Shown here in pieces: positions 11,184-22,107 of a stretch of DNA of 64,000 nt (within the stretch, counting starts at the first letter, position 1; every line of letters starts with the position of its first letter). The position numbers and the translations under genes were made by a program. Origin of the DNA: Chiua virens (lineage: Eukaryota > Basidiomycota > Agaricomycetes > Boletales > Boletaceae); NCBI GenBank assembly GCA_019787685.1, contig JAHNUO010000010.1, positions 1,426,001-1,490,000 on the forward strand, written 5' to 3'. The notes beneath the pieces are model-generated. The model searched no databases, was not told the DNA's origin, and worked only from the letters and a program-made list of their open reading frames with translations.

Positions 11184-11963
11184 ATGACGCTGTGGCCGTT
11201 CTCATGTCCAACGACTGCCCGGAATCTTCAAGACGACCTCGTGGACCTCCGGCGCCGGTACAAGGTGCAGTCGCGTAGGCCTGCCCATGTCCGCCAAATC
11301 GCCGCTCTCACTGCTGAACTGGACTACCGGGGCCCGGAAGCGTTCAGTTGCCATCAAACGGACAAACTTCCTACTGTGCGCCGAGAACTTGACCATCTCC
11401 TTTCCCTGATTTATTGCATGAGCTTGTTTTCACGCGCAATGAGCTCAGATGGCCCGAAGCTTGACTACACGACAATGGTACAGCTGCCAGACTGAGGGAT
11501 GTCGCCTTTACTGTCACAGATAGTCAAACTAACTCATCTACCATTTACCAATGTACCACCAACTCGGACGCGATCATCGATGATCCGCATTCTCGAGGAG
11601 TTCGATGGAAGTATTCAAAGAACTTCAGTGGCCGTATCAACGTATTTCATCCACCACATCAAGTCTCCTGACGCCAAGGAACAAACATCTCCCGGTGCAC
11701 GACCGTCACGACGTGTCTCAAAGTCTATCCTTCAATCATTGCTGGACCGTTTACGGACAACGCCACACCAAAACCTACCTTCGCACCTCTCAATCGCACT
11801 TCAGCCCTACCTCACCTCTCACTTACTATACTCAATCATTTATTCGTGGATGATGGACAGAGGGACAGACAAGCCCGTTGAGATGCATGAACGAGTGCGT
11901 AAATTTGTCAGTTCTAACCGCTATCTATGGTTTGTTGACCAGCGCCAATCTCTCTTCCAGTGA
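11184..11963 (+). CDS. Hypothetical protein with a possible 42-nt intron
   Basis: Two ATG-initiated frames, 11184-11495 and 11499-11963, share one phase and are separated only by a TGA. A candidate intron from GTACAGCTGC (about 11475) to GTCACAG (about 11516) is 42 nt, removes the stop and keeps phase, giving about 246 residues. The product is Arg/Leu-rich, with a helical stretch LQDDLVDLRRRY near the N-terminus and a hydrophobic SHLLYSIIYSWMM segment late in the protein. No family recognised. It stands in accessory sequence between two 7TM genes and may be a relic. Confidence 0.3.
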
Positions 11964-13733
11964 CACTGACCCATGTATCGTGCATGTCATGCGAGGCCTG
12001 TCCGACAGCGTTGTCGCAGCTGGTTGTACTTCTGACACAGAAACGAAGATGTCGTAAAAGCTCTGGCGCAACATCTCAACTGTCGTCTCAGCCTTAATTG
12101 GAGGCACGCCCGCGGCTGACTTCAAAGTCGTACTCGTTCACCCCGGACAAATATTCTTCTATAAAAACACCATGGCAATGGTGGATTTCCAAACAGATCC
12201 GGCAGCGCTAGCAAGAAGAAAGGTCCTCTGTACGACTCGTTTGGGATTGATCAAGTCGTCAGGAGGTCCCCATATCCAGGGCAGAATAGTTCCTTGACGA
12301 CGTCGATGTTGGTCAAGGTAGCCGTTGTTCACCAGGAATACAAGCAGGATACGGGGTCATTGACCACGCCGAGGAATTCGTGTCTTTGCGTCGAATCATT
12401 ATCGTATCCTATATCAATTATGTAGGTTTATATGTTGGTTCTTTGAATCTGATCTGCTCTGGCGATGTCCCTTCAATGCTCAAGCGCTCAAGTCACTGCT
12501 TCCTGCATTCTCGTTGTTCGTTGACCATCCATCCTCAGACTCGATGGTGACAAAGCTGACCAGTCGTTCGTTTCGGGGCCACTTGTATCTTGTGTCCCAC
12601 GTCATTCTGTCCCACGTCACCCGGTCGCTGTCATTCGGAATGAAGTAGTTTCGACAAACTTGATATCAATTTCCTCTCCCTCTACCCTTATGGGTCTCGC
12701 ATTCTCGCAAGCGCATCCGAGGATGGAACGATTCGCTTCTGGGGTGTAGTGTTTGGTCGTCACATTAGCCGGCACATCTGGTACAGTAAATGCTCGTCAG
12801 GTACGGCAGTCATTATTGTAAATATTCTTACACACCGAGATCTCGCAATTTCTAGGGGCTTTGTGTCCCTCAAATCGGTCATGGCTGGGAAATTTGACCT
12901 CACGACAGTTTTGGTTTGCTATAGATGTCCTGGTCCCAATGCCAGTGAGCCATTCACATCAGTCTTTCGTTGTACATCAAACCGGACTCAAAGAAGGTGT
13001 CGCAAGATCGACAGATTCGAAGAAAAACTTGCACATACGTTTCCTGTGCCATTTCCTTGCACGACAAATGTTCAATTCGTTGACCACCTCATGCACGACC
13101 AAGGTCGAGTTCAGATTACTGAACGATCGTCTCCCATGGTCCATGCTCGAAGCTGACCTACAGAAATAGTCAATGGGTACATGATCCATGATGACGTGTT
13201 ACGGGAGAGAGATAAAAGGATATCTGGTTTGAGTGCAGAGGATGCTGACAAGCTGTATGACGGTGCACTTTTATCGACGAGAAACGGTTGCAGTTCGCCG
13301 AATGCATTGATGGTAACTTGAAGTTGATGGATGTAGGTGGCACATGTGCTCAAGCTTCCTGAATTAATGCCAAGATATCAAGATACTAATGACTTGAACG
13401 GTGGAGATACTTTGCTCACTAATACGTCAGGTGTCAGGCTTGAAGGGCTTAGAGCTCGCAAGAATCGACGTTCAACTGCAGGAAAGAAAGCGCAGTTCAA
13501 CGTTCAGACTCGGTCACTCGGTGTGACCACTGGCACGGCCGAGACGTCTGGAAAACACATTTATAGGAGGCGGCGCGTACAGTGGGCTTTTTTTCAGTAC
13601 ATGTACGATTAAATTACTATGGCTTCATACTGATACACCTTTAGTACACCTCTCCGAAACGTTCCGTACGTAAGATACGACGACCTTACACGTACTAGCC
13701 CTCTGCACGGCAATCATTTGCCGTAGCACACAC
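11964..13733. other. Decayed or unassigned sequence between 7TM copies 1 and 2
   Basis: Apart from one WD40-like fragment, the region has only short discontinuous frames. A plus-strand stretch near 12058-12297 (with DFKVVLVHPGQIFFYKN) is open for about 80 codons but competes with an equally open minus frame. Nothing else could be assigned. Confidence 0.3.
12674..12748 (+). pseudogene. Single WD40-repeat fragment
   Basis: The frame reads YGSRILASASEDGTIRFW, a textbook C-terminal half of a WD40 blade (G-S-R-I-L-x-S-x-S-x-D-x-T-I-R-x-W). No second blade was found on either side and both flanks contain stops, so this looks like the remnant of a WD40-repeat gene, a class often fused to NACHT ATPases in Agaricomycetes. 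The NACHT part was not seen. Confidence 0.45.
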
Positions 13734-15018
13734 TCATTCAAGTTGCTTGGTCTCGACTTGCGAAGGACTGGCAAATATCATTTGCGGGGTCGGATCTGAT
13801 AGCTCCTCATGCTCTGAGTTGTGCTCAATAATCGTGTCTGATCCACCCTGACTGTCGTAGCCTGAGAACACTAGTCTCGATCGCGTAGAACTTGAAGTGA
13901 ACTTCGCGGATGTCGTCTCTTCCCATGCCGTTCCTCTGGACACCCTGTAGACGATCAGAAGTGGCGCTATTACCTATCAATTCAAATATCTCAGGGCCCG
14001 AATGCATGCGATCCATCATGGCGTAAACATACCTGAACATTGCCAAGGGTCATAAGCATGATATTTTGACCTGGATTGGACACTGCGTATACAATGATGT
14101 ACACAAGAGACCACGTTGCATAGAGAGCTGACGACTCTATGAGCATCGTTGCGATACTCGTGTAAGGGGATTTCTGAGTTGCTTTTGTTCCTAGTACGAA
14201 GATATTCAGATAACGCAAAATCAACTGATGGGAACAATAATACCTAGGCTTCGTTCCATGAGCCTCTTGAACGTCAGCAGCCGGATTGCGATAAAGGCTG
14301 TCGCAAGGACATTCAAGGTCACGGATAGGGTAAAAAACGGGATGACAGCTTTTTCGGCGAGGTTCGAATAGAGTGTCTGATTGGAACTGTTCAACACGAA
14401 TGTAAGGCTCCCAGTGACTCCGAATTGGAACTGTCAGCTTAGTTTTACAAATGCAAAGATCCTGAGAACTTACCAACCACAGAGATGTAGATCACGAACA
14501 TGAACGAAAGAATCAAATAGCGGGCGAGTGAAGGAACGCCGCTGTAAAGCATCACAAGACGCCATAGCTATCCTGGATCGGTCAGATGGATGGCCGAAAA
14601 TGAACGCATTGAAACTCGCCATTAGTGCATCTGCAAACCACATCGTCAAGACATAGGTTGTAAACGCCAGGGTAGGGACGGGCTGGCTCCATTCGTTACC
14701 CAAGTAGACAAATGGTCCTCCAGGGTAGTCCAGTTGCCAGGAATATGCATAGAGCGTGCAATATGCATTTGCAAATGAGGAGAGGCTGGACAGAACCCAT
14801 AATACGGAGACCCATGCGGTCAACAAGACATTCTTTCTTGATGCGTTTCTCGAGCGGAGGTTACAGATAAGACTGTGCACGCAAACCGCATACAGAGAAG
14901 TCATGAAGCCCCATGAAATGCCTGACACGAAAGTGGTGGCCACAAGGTTGATACTCCCGCCATACAGGACATCGTGCGATGGTGTCACAGTTCCATTCAA
15001 GTTGGCGGGAGCTGACAT
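13734..15018 (-). CDS. Orphan seven-transmembrane protein, array copy 2
   Basis: Closest relative of array copy 1. The start ATG at 15018 gives MSAPANLNGT. It keeps YGGSINLVATTFVSG in TM1, the DYPGGP loop motif, TLSVTLNVLATAF in TM5 and LYATWSLVYIIVYAV in TM6, and ends in a Ser/Thr/Glu-rich tail after SRGTAWEETTS. The first intron again starts with GC (CTAATG|GCGAGT) and ends GGATAG, as in copy 1 and unlike copies 3-5. The third intron has a normal GTATTATTG donor. Splice sites and reading frame are otherwise intact. Upstream DNA resembles that of copy 1. Membrane location is predicted; function unknown. Confidence 0.82.
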
Positions 15019-15639
15019 TGGAAGCGGATGAAGTTTTGATGTCCTACAACTTCTTATGAGCTCTGAATCTGTCCCTGCCAGTGACATGCTATGCGCACGA
15101 GGGAAGAATAACTCTATTCCTGATGTCAGTCGTTATCCTGATCATGAATTCTTTGATATCAGTGCCAGTGATCCTACCGAATTAATTAGTAATAAAGCAA
15201 ATAAGTTGTGCCGTACTGTCATTGTACCCAATGTCACCCATCAGGACACGATCATACGGCCAATGCGGCATCGCATGCCAGTGGCTGGCCTTCGCGGAAC
15301 CATTTGGGAGAAAATGTTCTCGCTATTTCCGCATGGTGGCTTGTAACTTGAATTTGCGCACCTGCCATCACATTATGCCGTACTAGTATTCATGATGCAA
15401 TTTGGAAGTCCTCAAACTTGAAGCTTTGAAGTCTCGCAACAGGCAACCGTGACTGCTCGCCTCCCTGACGTCGGACCAGCACAGACGCTGTATTACACAG
15501 TCATTGTCTTCGCGTAGAAATGTGGATACAAAGTCTACTGCACATTATTTCCCATATCAAAGATCGCCGAGTTCAACGTTCAAGTTATGGAGCCGCAGAA
15601 GCTGAGTCGTTTAGTATGGTTCTTTGACCTAGTTACCCA

Positions 15640-16000
15640 TTGGCATCCCCAACACGCAAACTGATTTCCATAACTTCTCTTGTGCACCGGCACTCAAATT
15701 GTGATCAATTCTCTTGCAAAGTCGTTCAACGTCACAGACAACTTGAATGCTAAACACGGAGTTCTTTGCAAGTTCTGCCAGTGGATAGCATACAGTATAA
15801 TATGGTCGGAAAAATTTGAAGCAACTCTGTGAAACATCCAGGGCCTTTGAATAGGTGGATAAGCTTCGTTTTCTAAGATACACGAGTCAAAGAGAACAGA
15901 CCAATTGCAACAGAGCAGATCAGAGACATGAACTTGAAATCAAGAATCTAACCGCGAATCGGAGTATGAATGTTTGAACCCTTTGTAGGGAGGCACCACG
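15640..16000 (-). pseudogene. Relic of a sixth 7TM gene (exon 2-3 region)
   Basis: Nucleotide similarity to the paralogues is clear at 15715-15745 (TTGCAAAGTCGTTCAACGTC against CGCAAAGACGTTCAACGTC in copy 3), at GTGAAACATCCAGG (about 15830) against GTGAAACATCCGG, and at CAGAGACATGAACTTGAAAT (about 15920) against CAGAGACATGAAGGATAAAA. The order and minus orientation match TM5 back to TM4 of the family. The translated frame is broken and exon 1 and TM6-TM7 are missing. Confidence 0.7.
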
Positions 16001-16109
16001 TTACATAAACTGTCCCACACTGATCAGACAAACAAAGTTGAGCGCAAGATGAACTGTAACCCACCAGCAGGACATGTCCATTAATATCCATCTTTTTAAG
16101 TGCGAAGCA

Positions 16110-17355
16110 TCATACACTCTCGCCCTTGCACTCCGAATTGGCCTGGGAAGAATCGGAAGATTCCAACGATACCTGTTGCTCTGATCTGTGCATGATGACC
16201 GATCCACCCTGATTGTCGTAGTACACTGGCTCCGTAAGTGTAGAATTTAAATTCGTAGATGTCGTCTCCCCCCAAGCTGTTCCTTTGGACACCCGGTAGA
16301 CAATCAAAAGGGGTGCAATAACCTATCAATGAAAAATTTGGGCATATCGACAACATTCAGGATAACGTAGATGTACCTGAACATTGCGAAGCATCTGGAT
16401 CATTATATATTGACCTGGGTCGGACAATGCATATAGAACGATGAACACGAGTGACCACGTTGCATACAGAGCTGATGATTCTATAAGCATGGTTGCAATG
16501 CTCGTATATGGAGATTTTCGAGCTTGCTTTTTCCCTGACATGGCAGAGTTCGATATAACGCAGCTGGATACTAGTAGTGATGACGTGCCTAGGCTTTGTT
16601 CCGTGAACCGCTTGTACATTAGTAATCGAATCGCGATGAAGGCCGTCGCAAAGACGTTCAACGTCACAGATAAGGTAAAACACGGAATGGCAACCTTCCT
16701 GGAGAGGGTCGAATATAGTGTTTGATTGAAACTGCTTAACATTATTGTGAAACATCCGGTGCCTGGGAATGGTTGGTGAACTTCATCCTGCAGGTGCAAA
16801 ACCCAGAGAGACTGACCCAGAGAGCCAATGTAGAGCAGAGACATGAAGGATAAAATCAGACCACGGGCCAGAGCATTAACATCCGTGTAAAACACGACAA
16901 GCCGCCATAACTATCACAGTCTATTGGTCAGTCGTCTGGGCCAAAGACTAATGAAAACTTACCATCATAGCATCCGCAACCCACATCGTCAACAAATAAG
17001 TTGCATATGACAGGGCTGGAACGGGCTGACCCTGTATGCTATCCAAGTAGAGAATAGGTCCTCCAGGGAAGTCCAGCTGCCAGGAATATGCATAAAGGGT
17101 GCAATATGCGTCTGCTACCGTGGAGATGGTTGACAGGATCCATAAAATGGTGGCCCATGCAGTCAACGAGGTAGTCTTTCCTGACGACCGTGCCGAACAA
17201 AAATTACGGATGAGGCTCTGCACACAAACCACATACATAGAGGTCATGAAACCCCAGGAGATCCCTGTTACTAATGTGCAGGCGACGAGGGAGATACTTC
17301 CGCCATACAGCACCTCGTATGACAGCGTCACAGTTCCACTGACGGGAGATGACAT
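16110..17355 (-). CDS. Orphan seven-transmembrane protein, array copy 3
   Basis: Start ATG at 17355 (MSSPVSGTVT), stop at 16110 after CKGESV. The five exons encode the common 7TM layout: TM1 YGGSISLVACTLVTG, TM2 WATILWILSTISTVADA, the DFPGGP loop motif, TM3 split by the first intron (ADAMM then LWRLVVFY), TM5 CFTLSVTLNVFATAF, TM6 LYATWSLVFIVLYAL and TM7 VIAPLLIVYRV. The first intron donor is GTAAGT. The donor after AEQSLG-like residues is GCACGT, where all other copies have GT, and that 54-nt intron has no stop in frame. The gene and about 0.9 kb upstream are duplicated as copy 4. No frameshift seen. Confidence 0.82.
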
Positions 17356-17389
17356 GGGCTCCGATTGTTGTCTGATGTCATACCCTGCG

Positions 17390-18270
17390 CAGGTCCTTAT
17401 GACTGCATCAATAATGGCATGCGACTCCCGGCAGTGCCAAGCATTTTAAAAAAGTTGATCCCAAATATTACTCACCGATTATAATGGGTTGCTACATAGA
17501 CTCGGAGTGGCAGAGAAGTTGCGCCACACTGCGCCCATAATTACACTATGATTCATATATGATGGCGGACGCATGTAACCAGGTTCGATTTGATCGGGTG
17601 TGGATTTGAGCACCTCAAGTTGACAAGAAAAAACGAACATTGAACACACATAGTAATTCTCAGTTCTGCTAGATCGAAAAAAAGTGCATCTCCTACAACC
17701 CATACTAGTAGCACCAAATCATGATAACCACGACCTTCCGCCAGATACATTACGACTTAGTTAGGTCATACTAACGTGAAAGTGATCAAAGTATTTTTAC
17801 CTCTCACTCTTATCTGCCGCTCGCATCCACCGGTGGCAATTACAACTTGGATACCCTTTGGGGTCGATTCAGAAGTCTCTCAACATACATGATATTTACT
17901 AGCACCAGCGCTTTGACTGCATCGGAACAGTCACACAATCATGATAAGGACTTCTTGTCTCGATTAGAGGCTCGTGGAGGGTTGGACAAGGATTGTGCAC
18001 TGCCGCAGGACTCAGGAGTGGTCGAGAAGTCGACGGCGAGAACTTGAACCCCGCCTGACTCCCATCAGCGGCTGTGCCGACTTATCTGCAACTTTCTAAG
18101 GAGGTACCTAGGTAGATCGTCTGACAAATTTACTTAGATCATGTTAGATGTCGGACGACCGCATTGCAGGCGGGTTCCTTTCGCCAGGATGCAACTGTCC
18201 TCAGAAAACAGGAAATAGTATGTTTCCGCACGCAGCTTCTTGATATGTCACTGGTCAGAGAAATGTTTAA
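17390..18270. repeat. Duplicated upstream module of 7TM copy 3
   Basis: Counterpart of 19945-20900 and, more distantly, 23410-23960. Shared blocks in the same order include the ATGACTGCAT...TGGCATGCGACTCC segment, AGATCGAAAAA(AA)GTG (17671 and 20241), GTATTTTTACCTCTCA (17791 and 20341), a CTTATCT...CGCATCCA block, GGACAAGGATTGTGCA, and TTTCGCCAGGA...CAACCGTCC near 18180/20804. The order and spacing are conserved with indels, showing that gene and promoter were duplicated together. No gene is seen inside. Confidence 0.65.
17671..17693. promoter_or_regulatory. Conserved upstream block, candidate regulatory site
   Basis: AGATCGAAAAAAAGTGCATC lies about 316 bp upstream of the copy 3 start codon. 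The equivalent AGATCGAAAAAGTGTATATC lies about 323 bp upstream of copy 4. It is one of the best-conserved short stretches of the duplicated flank. Function is inferred from conservation only, and recent duplication alone could explain it. Confidence 0.3.
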
Positions 18271-18653
18271 CCATACCAACTGATGCATAGCCCAGGGTTC
18301 GTCGTGATTACAGTGATAGGGATTAGCAAAGTACTAGAGTAAATATTTATGTCATTAGCCTTGTCCAACATCACTCTGGCAGTGTGGGGGAATCGATTAG
18401 ATGCATGCATGCCACACCGTGGTCCCAAACGAGAAGGGAATCGTTAATGAGTCTACGGAGACCGTGACGAGTCGCTGCGCAGTTCGTACTTCATAGTCCG
18501 ACTCGGAGTCACTAGGACTACGTATAATCTCCATTGGCAGCCGCAAGACACATAAAATTCCGTAATTTACTACCACACAGCCCGATCGGAGGAGTTTTAT
18601 AACGGTTGAGCTGCTTGAGCATGTCCGTCAATCCTTTCCCATCTAGCTAAGTA

Positions 18654-19918
18654 TCATACACCCTCCTGCTTCCACTCCGAGTTGGCTTCGGAAGAACCAG
18701 AAGAATCCGTTGATACATGCTGCTCTGATCTGTGTACGATGACAATCGTGTCCGTTCCACCCTGATAGTCGTGGTACACTGGCTTCGTAAACGTAGAACT
18801 TAAATTTGCAGACGTCGTCTCCCCCCAAGCCGTTCCTTTGGACACCCGGTAGACAATCAGAAGGGGCGCAATGACCTGTCGATCAAACATCTTGGAAGAT
18901 CGTCAACACTCCGAATGACGTAGACGTACCTGGACGTTGCAAAGCGTCAGGAGCATTATATATTGACCCGGGTCGGACAACGCATATAGGATGATGAATA
19001 CGAGTGACCACGTTGCATACAGAGCAGATGACTCTACAAGCATAGTCGCGATGCTCGTGTATGGAGATTTTTGAGCTTGCTTTCTCCCTAACACGCGCTC
19101 AGATTCAATTTTAACGCACTATCTTACAGGATGGTGAAGACGTACCTAGGCTTCGTTCCATCTGCCTCTTGTACATTAGCAATCGGGTCGCGATGAAGGC
19201 CGTCGCAAAGACATTCAACGTCACAGATAGAGTGAAACACGGAATGGCAACCTTCCTGGAGAGGGTCGAATATAGTGTTTGATTGGAACTGCTTAATACT
19301 ATTGTGAAACATCCGGTACCTTGGAACAATGTGAAATGAGCTTCACCCCGCAAGTGTAAAATCCAGGAAGACTGACCGAGAGAACCGATGTAGAGTAGAA
19401 ACATGAAGGATAAAATCAAGCCACGGGCCAGAGCATGAACCCCCGTGTGAAAAATGACAAGCCGCCATAACTATTATTCAAATTGGATGGACATTCGAGC
19501 AAACCAGAGACTAATAAAAACTCACCATCATAGCATCCGCAACCCACATCGTCAACACATAGGTTGCATATGCCAGGGCAGGAATGGGCTGACCCTGTAT
19601 GCTATCCAAGTAGAGAATAGGTCCTCCAGGGTAGTCCAGCTGCCATGAATATGCGTAAAGGACGCAGAATGCATCTGCCATCGTGGAAATGCTCGATAGG
19701 ATCCATAATACGGTTACCCAGGCAGTCAACAAGACGGTCTTTCTTGACACCTGCGCAGAACGAAGATTATGGATAAGGCTGTGCATACAAACACCATACA
19801 CAAAGGTCATGACACCCCAGGAGATGCCTGATACAAATGTGCTGGCAACGAGGGATATACTTCCACCATACAGAACCTCGTATGGTAGAGTGATGGTTTC
19901 ACTGGCGGGAGATGACAT
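18654..19918 (-). CDS. Orphan seven-transmembrane protein, array copy 4
   Basis: Start ATG at 19918 (MSSPASETIT), stop at 18654 after WKQEGV. It carries the full family layout with the DYPGGP loop motif, IQGQPIPALAYATYVLTMW before the first intron, TLSVTLNVFATAF (TM5), LYATWSLVFIILYAL (TM6) and VIAPLLIVYRV (TM7). All four introns have GT donors (GTGAGT, GTCAGT, GTACGT, GTACGT). The GTCAGT intron is 54 nt and free of in-frame stops. It is the sister of copy 3: exon 2 is nearly identical and the upstream 0.9 kb is shared. No defects seen. Confidence 0.83.
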
Positions 19919-19944
19919 GGGATCTGAGCGTAGTCTGATGTCCC

Positions 19945-20900
19945 ATTTGTGCAGGTTCTTATGAACTGCATTCATGATGGCCTGCGACTCCTGGCTGTGT
20001 CATATTCTTGAGAAGATTGGTTCCAAAATATTACTTACCGCCTGAGTCCGCCTCGGATACTATGGGTTGCTAGGGCTCAAATATCAAGTGGCAGATCAGT
20101 TGCGCCACACTGTGACCATAATTACATGTGCATCATGCGCCAGTCATGGTGGCGGATGAACGGAACTTGGTTTGCTTCGATCGGGAGTAGATTTGAACTT
20201 AAACACCTAGACAAAAAGAACATATTCTCTCAGTTCCCCTAGATCGAAAAAGTGTATATCCTTCGTAACATCAAAAGACTGCAACTTTACCGGATGGCCG
20301 GTGGGTACAACGGCTGGTTGGGTCATATGGAAAATTGAAAGTATTTTTACCTCTCATAGTATATACTTATCTTCCATTCGCATCCATCATGATACCAATT
20401 GCTTGAACTTGGGTATCTGTTGAAATCGATTCAGAAGCTTGAGTCTCTCGACATTTTTTCCTACCACCACCTTGAGCGCATTGGCGAAATCGCACAATAA
20501 GGGTCTTCTTATCTCGATCAGAGCATGGGCCCGGGTGGGACAAGGATTGTGCAGACATGGGATTCGAAACCCCACGCCGTGGCTGTGGGCCGCCAGCCAA
20601 GCCAAGAGCTCTGGACTCATCCGTTTTAGGATTCCACGATCTAGCAAGACCAACGTACCGATCCATAGAACCACTTCAACCTTCCCCACAGGCAGTTTCA
20701 GGCACTATTTCCTTGAGTGAATACAGGTCGAAGATTATCTACCAGTAACAATTGAAAATTTTAATCTAGGACTACCACATTGACATTGTACGTGGGTTCC
20801 AGGCTTTCGCCAGGACCCAACCGTCCACAGAAAAACAGGAAGTACGTTCCTGCACGAAGGACCTCTTGACATATCACTGATAACTGACCTCTCCAAGTGC
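19945..20900. repeat. Duplicated upstream module of 7TM copy 4
   Basis: Counterpart of 17390-18270 (shared blocks are listed there). Within it, minus-strand 20387-20689 is open for 100 codons, but the frame is not kept in the homologous copies, so it is not called a gene. The remaining 20900-21714 holds no recognised gene; 21300-21714 resembles 24400-24960, which lies downstream of the intact Hsp70-like gene. Confidence 0.6.
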
Positions 20901-21714
20901 GGACTGTCGTACGGGCTAACCGTGTACAACCATGATAAGCGCATGCCAGTGAATGCGCTTCGTCGTCAGTGACTCAGTGGCATGTCATCATTGAATCTAA
21001 TTGACTGGTGCGCATTTCAGGTTGCCCCGAGTCTGCTGGTATCCAGGCACGTCACACACCCGTAATCTGAACAGGGAATGCAGGCCCCGGAGCCAATAAG
21101 AGAGCAATCAAGACCATCATCCGATGAAATGTCCAGATCTATCCACTTCGCAATCGGCATAGTGAGGCTGAAGATATAGGTAAGCACGTTACACGTATGC
21201 AGTATCCCTGACACTGGTCGTCTTCTGCTTGGAAATCCACTCTTTCATGCACCCTAGTGCGCTTAAGATAATTTATCTTAAGTTACAGACCCCCTTGGGG
21301 TGTGGACACTGTTGAATCCGGAGCTTCGACATTGTGCTATCAAGCCGACTAAGCCGACCGAAAAGAAATTCGCAGGTTTGAAGATGGCTCCATTTTGTCT
21401 CAGTGTTCGTGTCCCTTATCACGCTGTGCACGTTCTTGTCGGCTTGAGAGTGACAGACAGCCCACTGGCGCAGTATGGCTTTACATTTTGGGTTTTTCTT
21501 GGCGGTTCTAGTGCCTCGAAGAACGGGGTCGACGTTTTCACCGGTAGTACGGTCTTAGAAGGCGGAGGAGGCGAGAATAGACCATCAATCAAAGATGATT
21601 ATGAGAGTGCGGATACACTGCTACCACAATCTCACACCAATTTTAGTGTACTATACATACACATACACAGCCGGCCCCCCATCATACACCGCAGCGGCCG
21701 TGGCACTGTTTGAT

Positions 21715-22017
21715 CAGCCATACTCGAATTTGGAAACTTGAAGCTGACCGAACTTTTACCGGTTGGAGGTTGTGAGCACGAGTCGAGGTTCCCGACGATA
21801 CGGCGTACGTAGAGACTCACGTTTTCCTGCCAACTGACTTGTGTGATGACTTCGTCAAACCGAACCACACTGTGGATCTTTTTGATTCCCAGCACATGCA
21901 GTCAACAACCCTTTGGTAGGAGCGGTTCGGCCAGTCGGTAGTTTCCCCACGCAAAGCTTTGCAGTGTTTAGAATTGACTTGAGACATACCTCGATGGCGA
22001 CCTAGGGCACACGTCAA
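21715..22017 (-). pseudogene. Hsp70-like C-terminal relic
   Basis: Minus-strand sequence aligns with the last exons of the intact Hsp70-like gene. KHCKALRGETTD corresponds to TLCTVRADTTK, STVWFGLTK to ILLFGLTEL and, in another frame, VITQVSWQEN to LTAQVSWMEN, followed by a GTGAGTC donor. The frame change and the lack of any upstream Hsp70 exon mark it as a relic. It sits immediately downstream of 7TM copy 5 on the same strand. The adjoining 21300-21714 is also a duplicate of DNA downstream of the intact Hsp70 gene, which fixes the unit's origin. Confidence 0.65.
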
Positions 22018-22107
22018 TTTACTACTGCTACACCACCCAGAAGGGGTTGATACTGATTCCGGATATCAATAAGACATAAGTTTTCGTGCACCCATCATGC
22101 ATCATCA

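Noticed and set aside
20387..20689. 100-codon minus-strand frame upstream of 7TM copy 4
   Set aside because: The homologous segments at 17.8-18.1 kb and 23.8-24.0 kb do not keep the frame, so it is chance openness in a duplicated flank.
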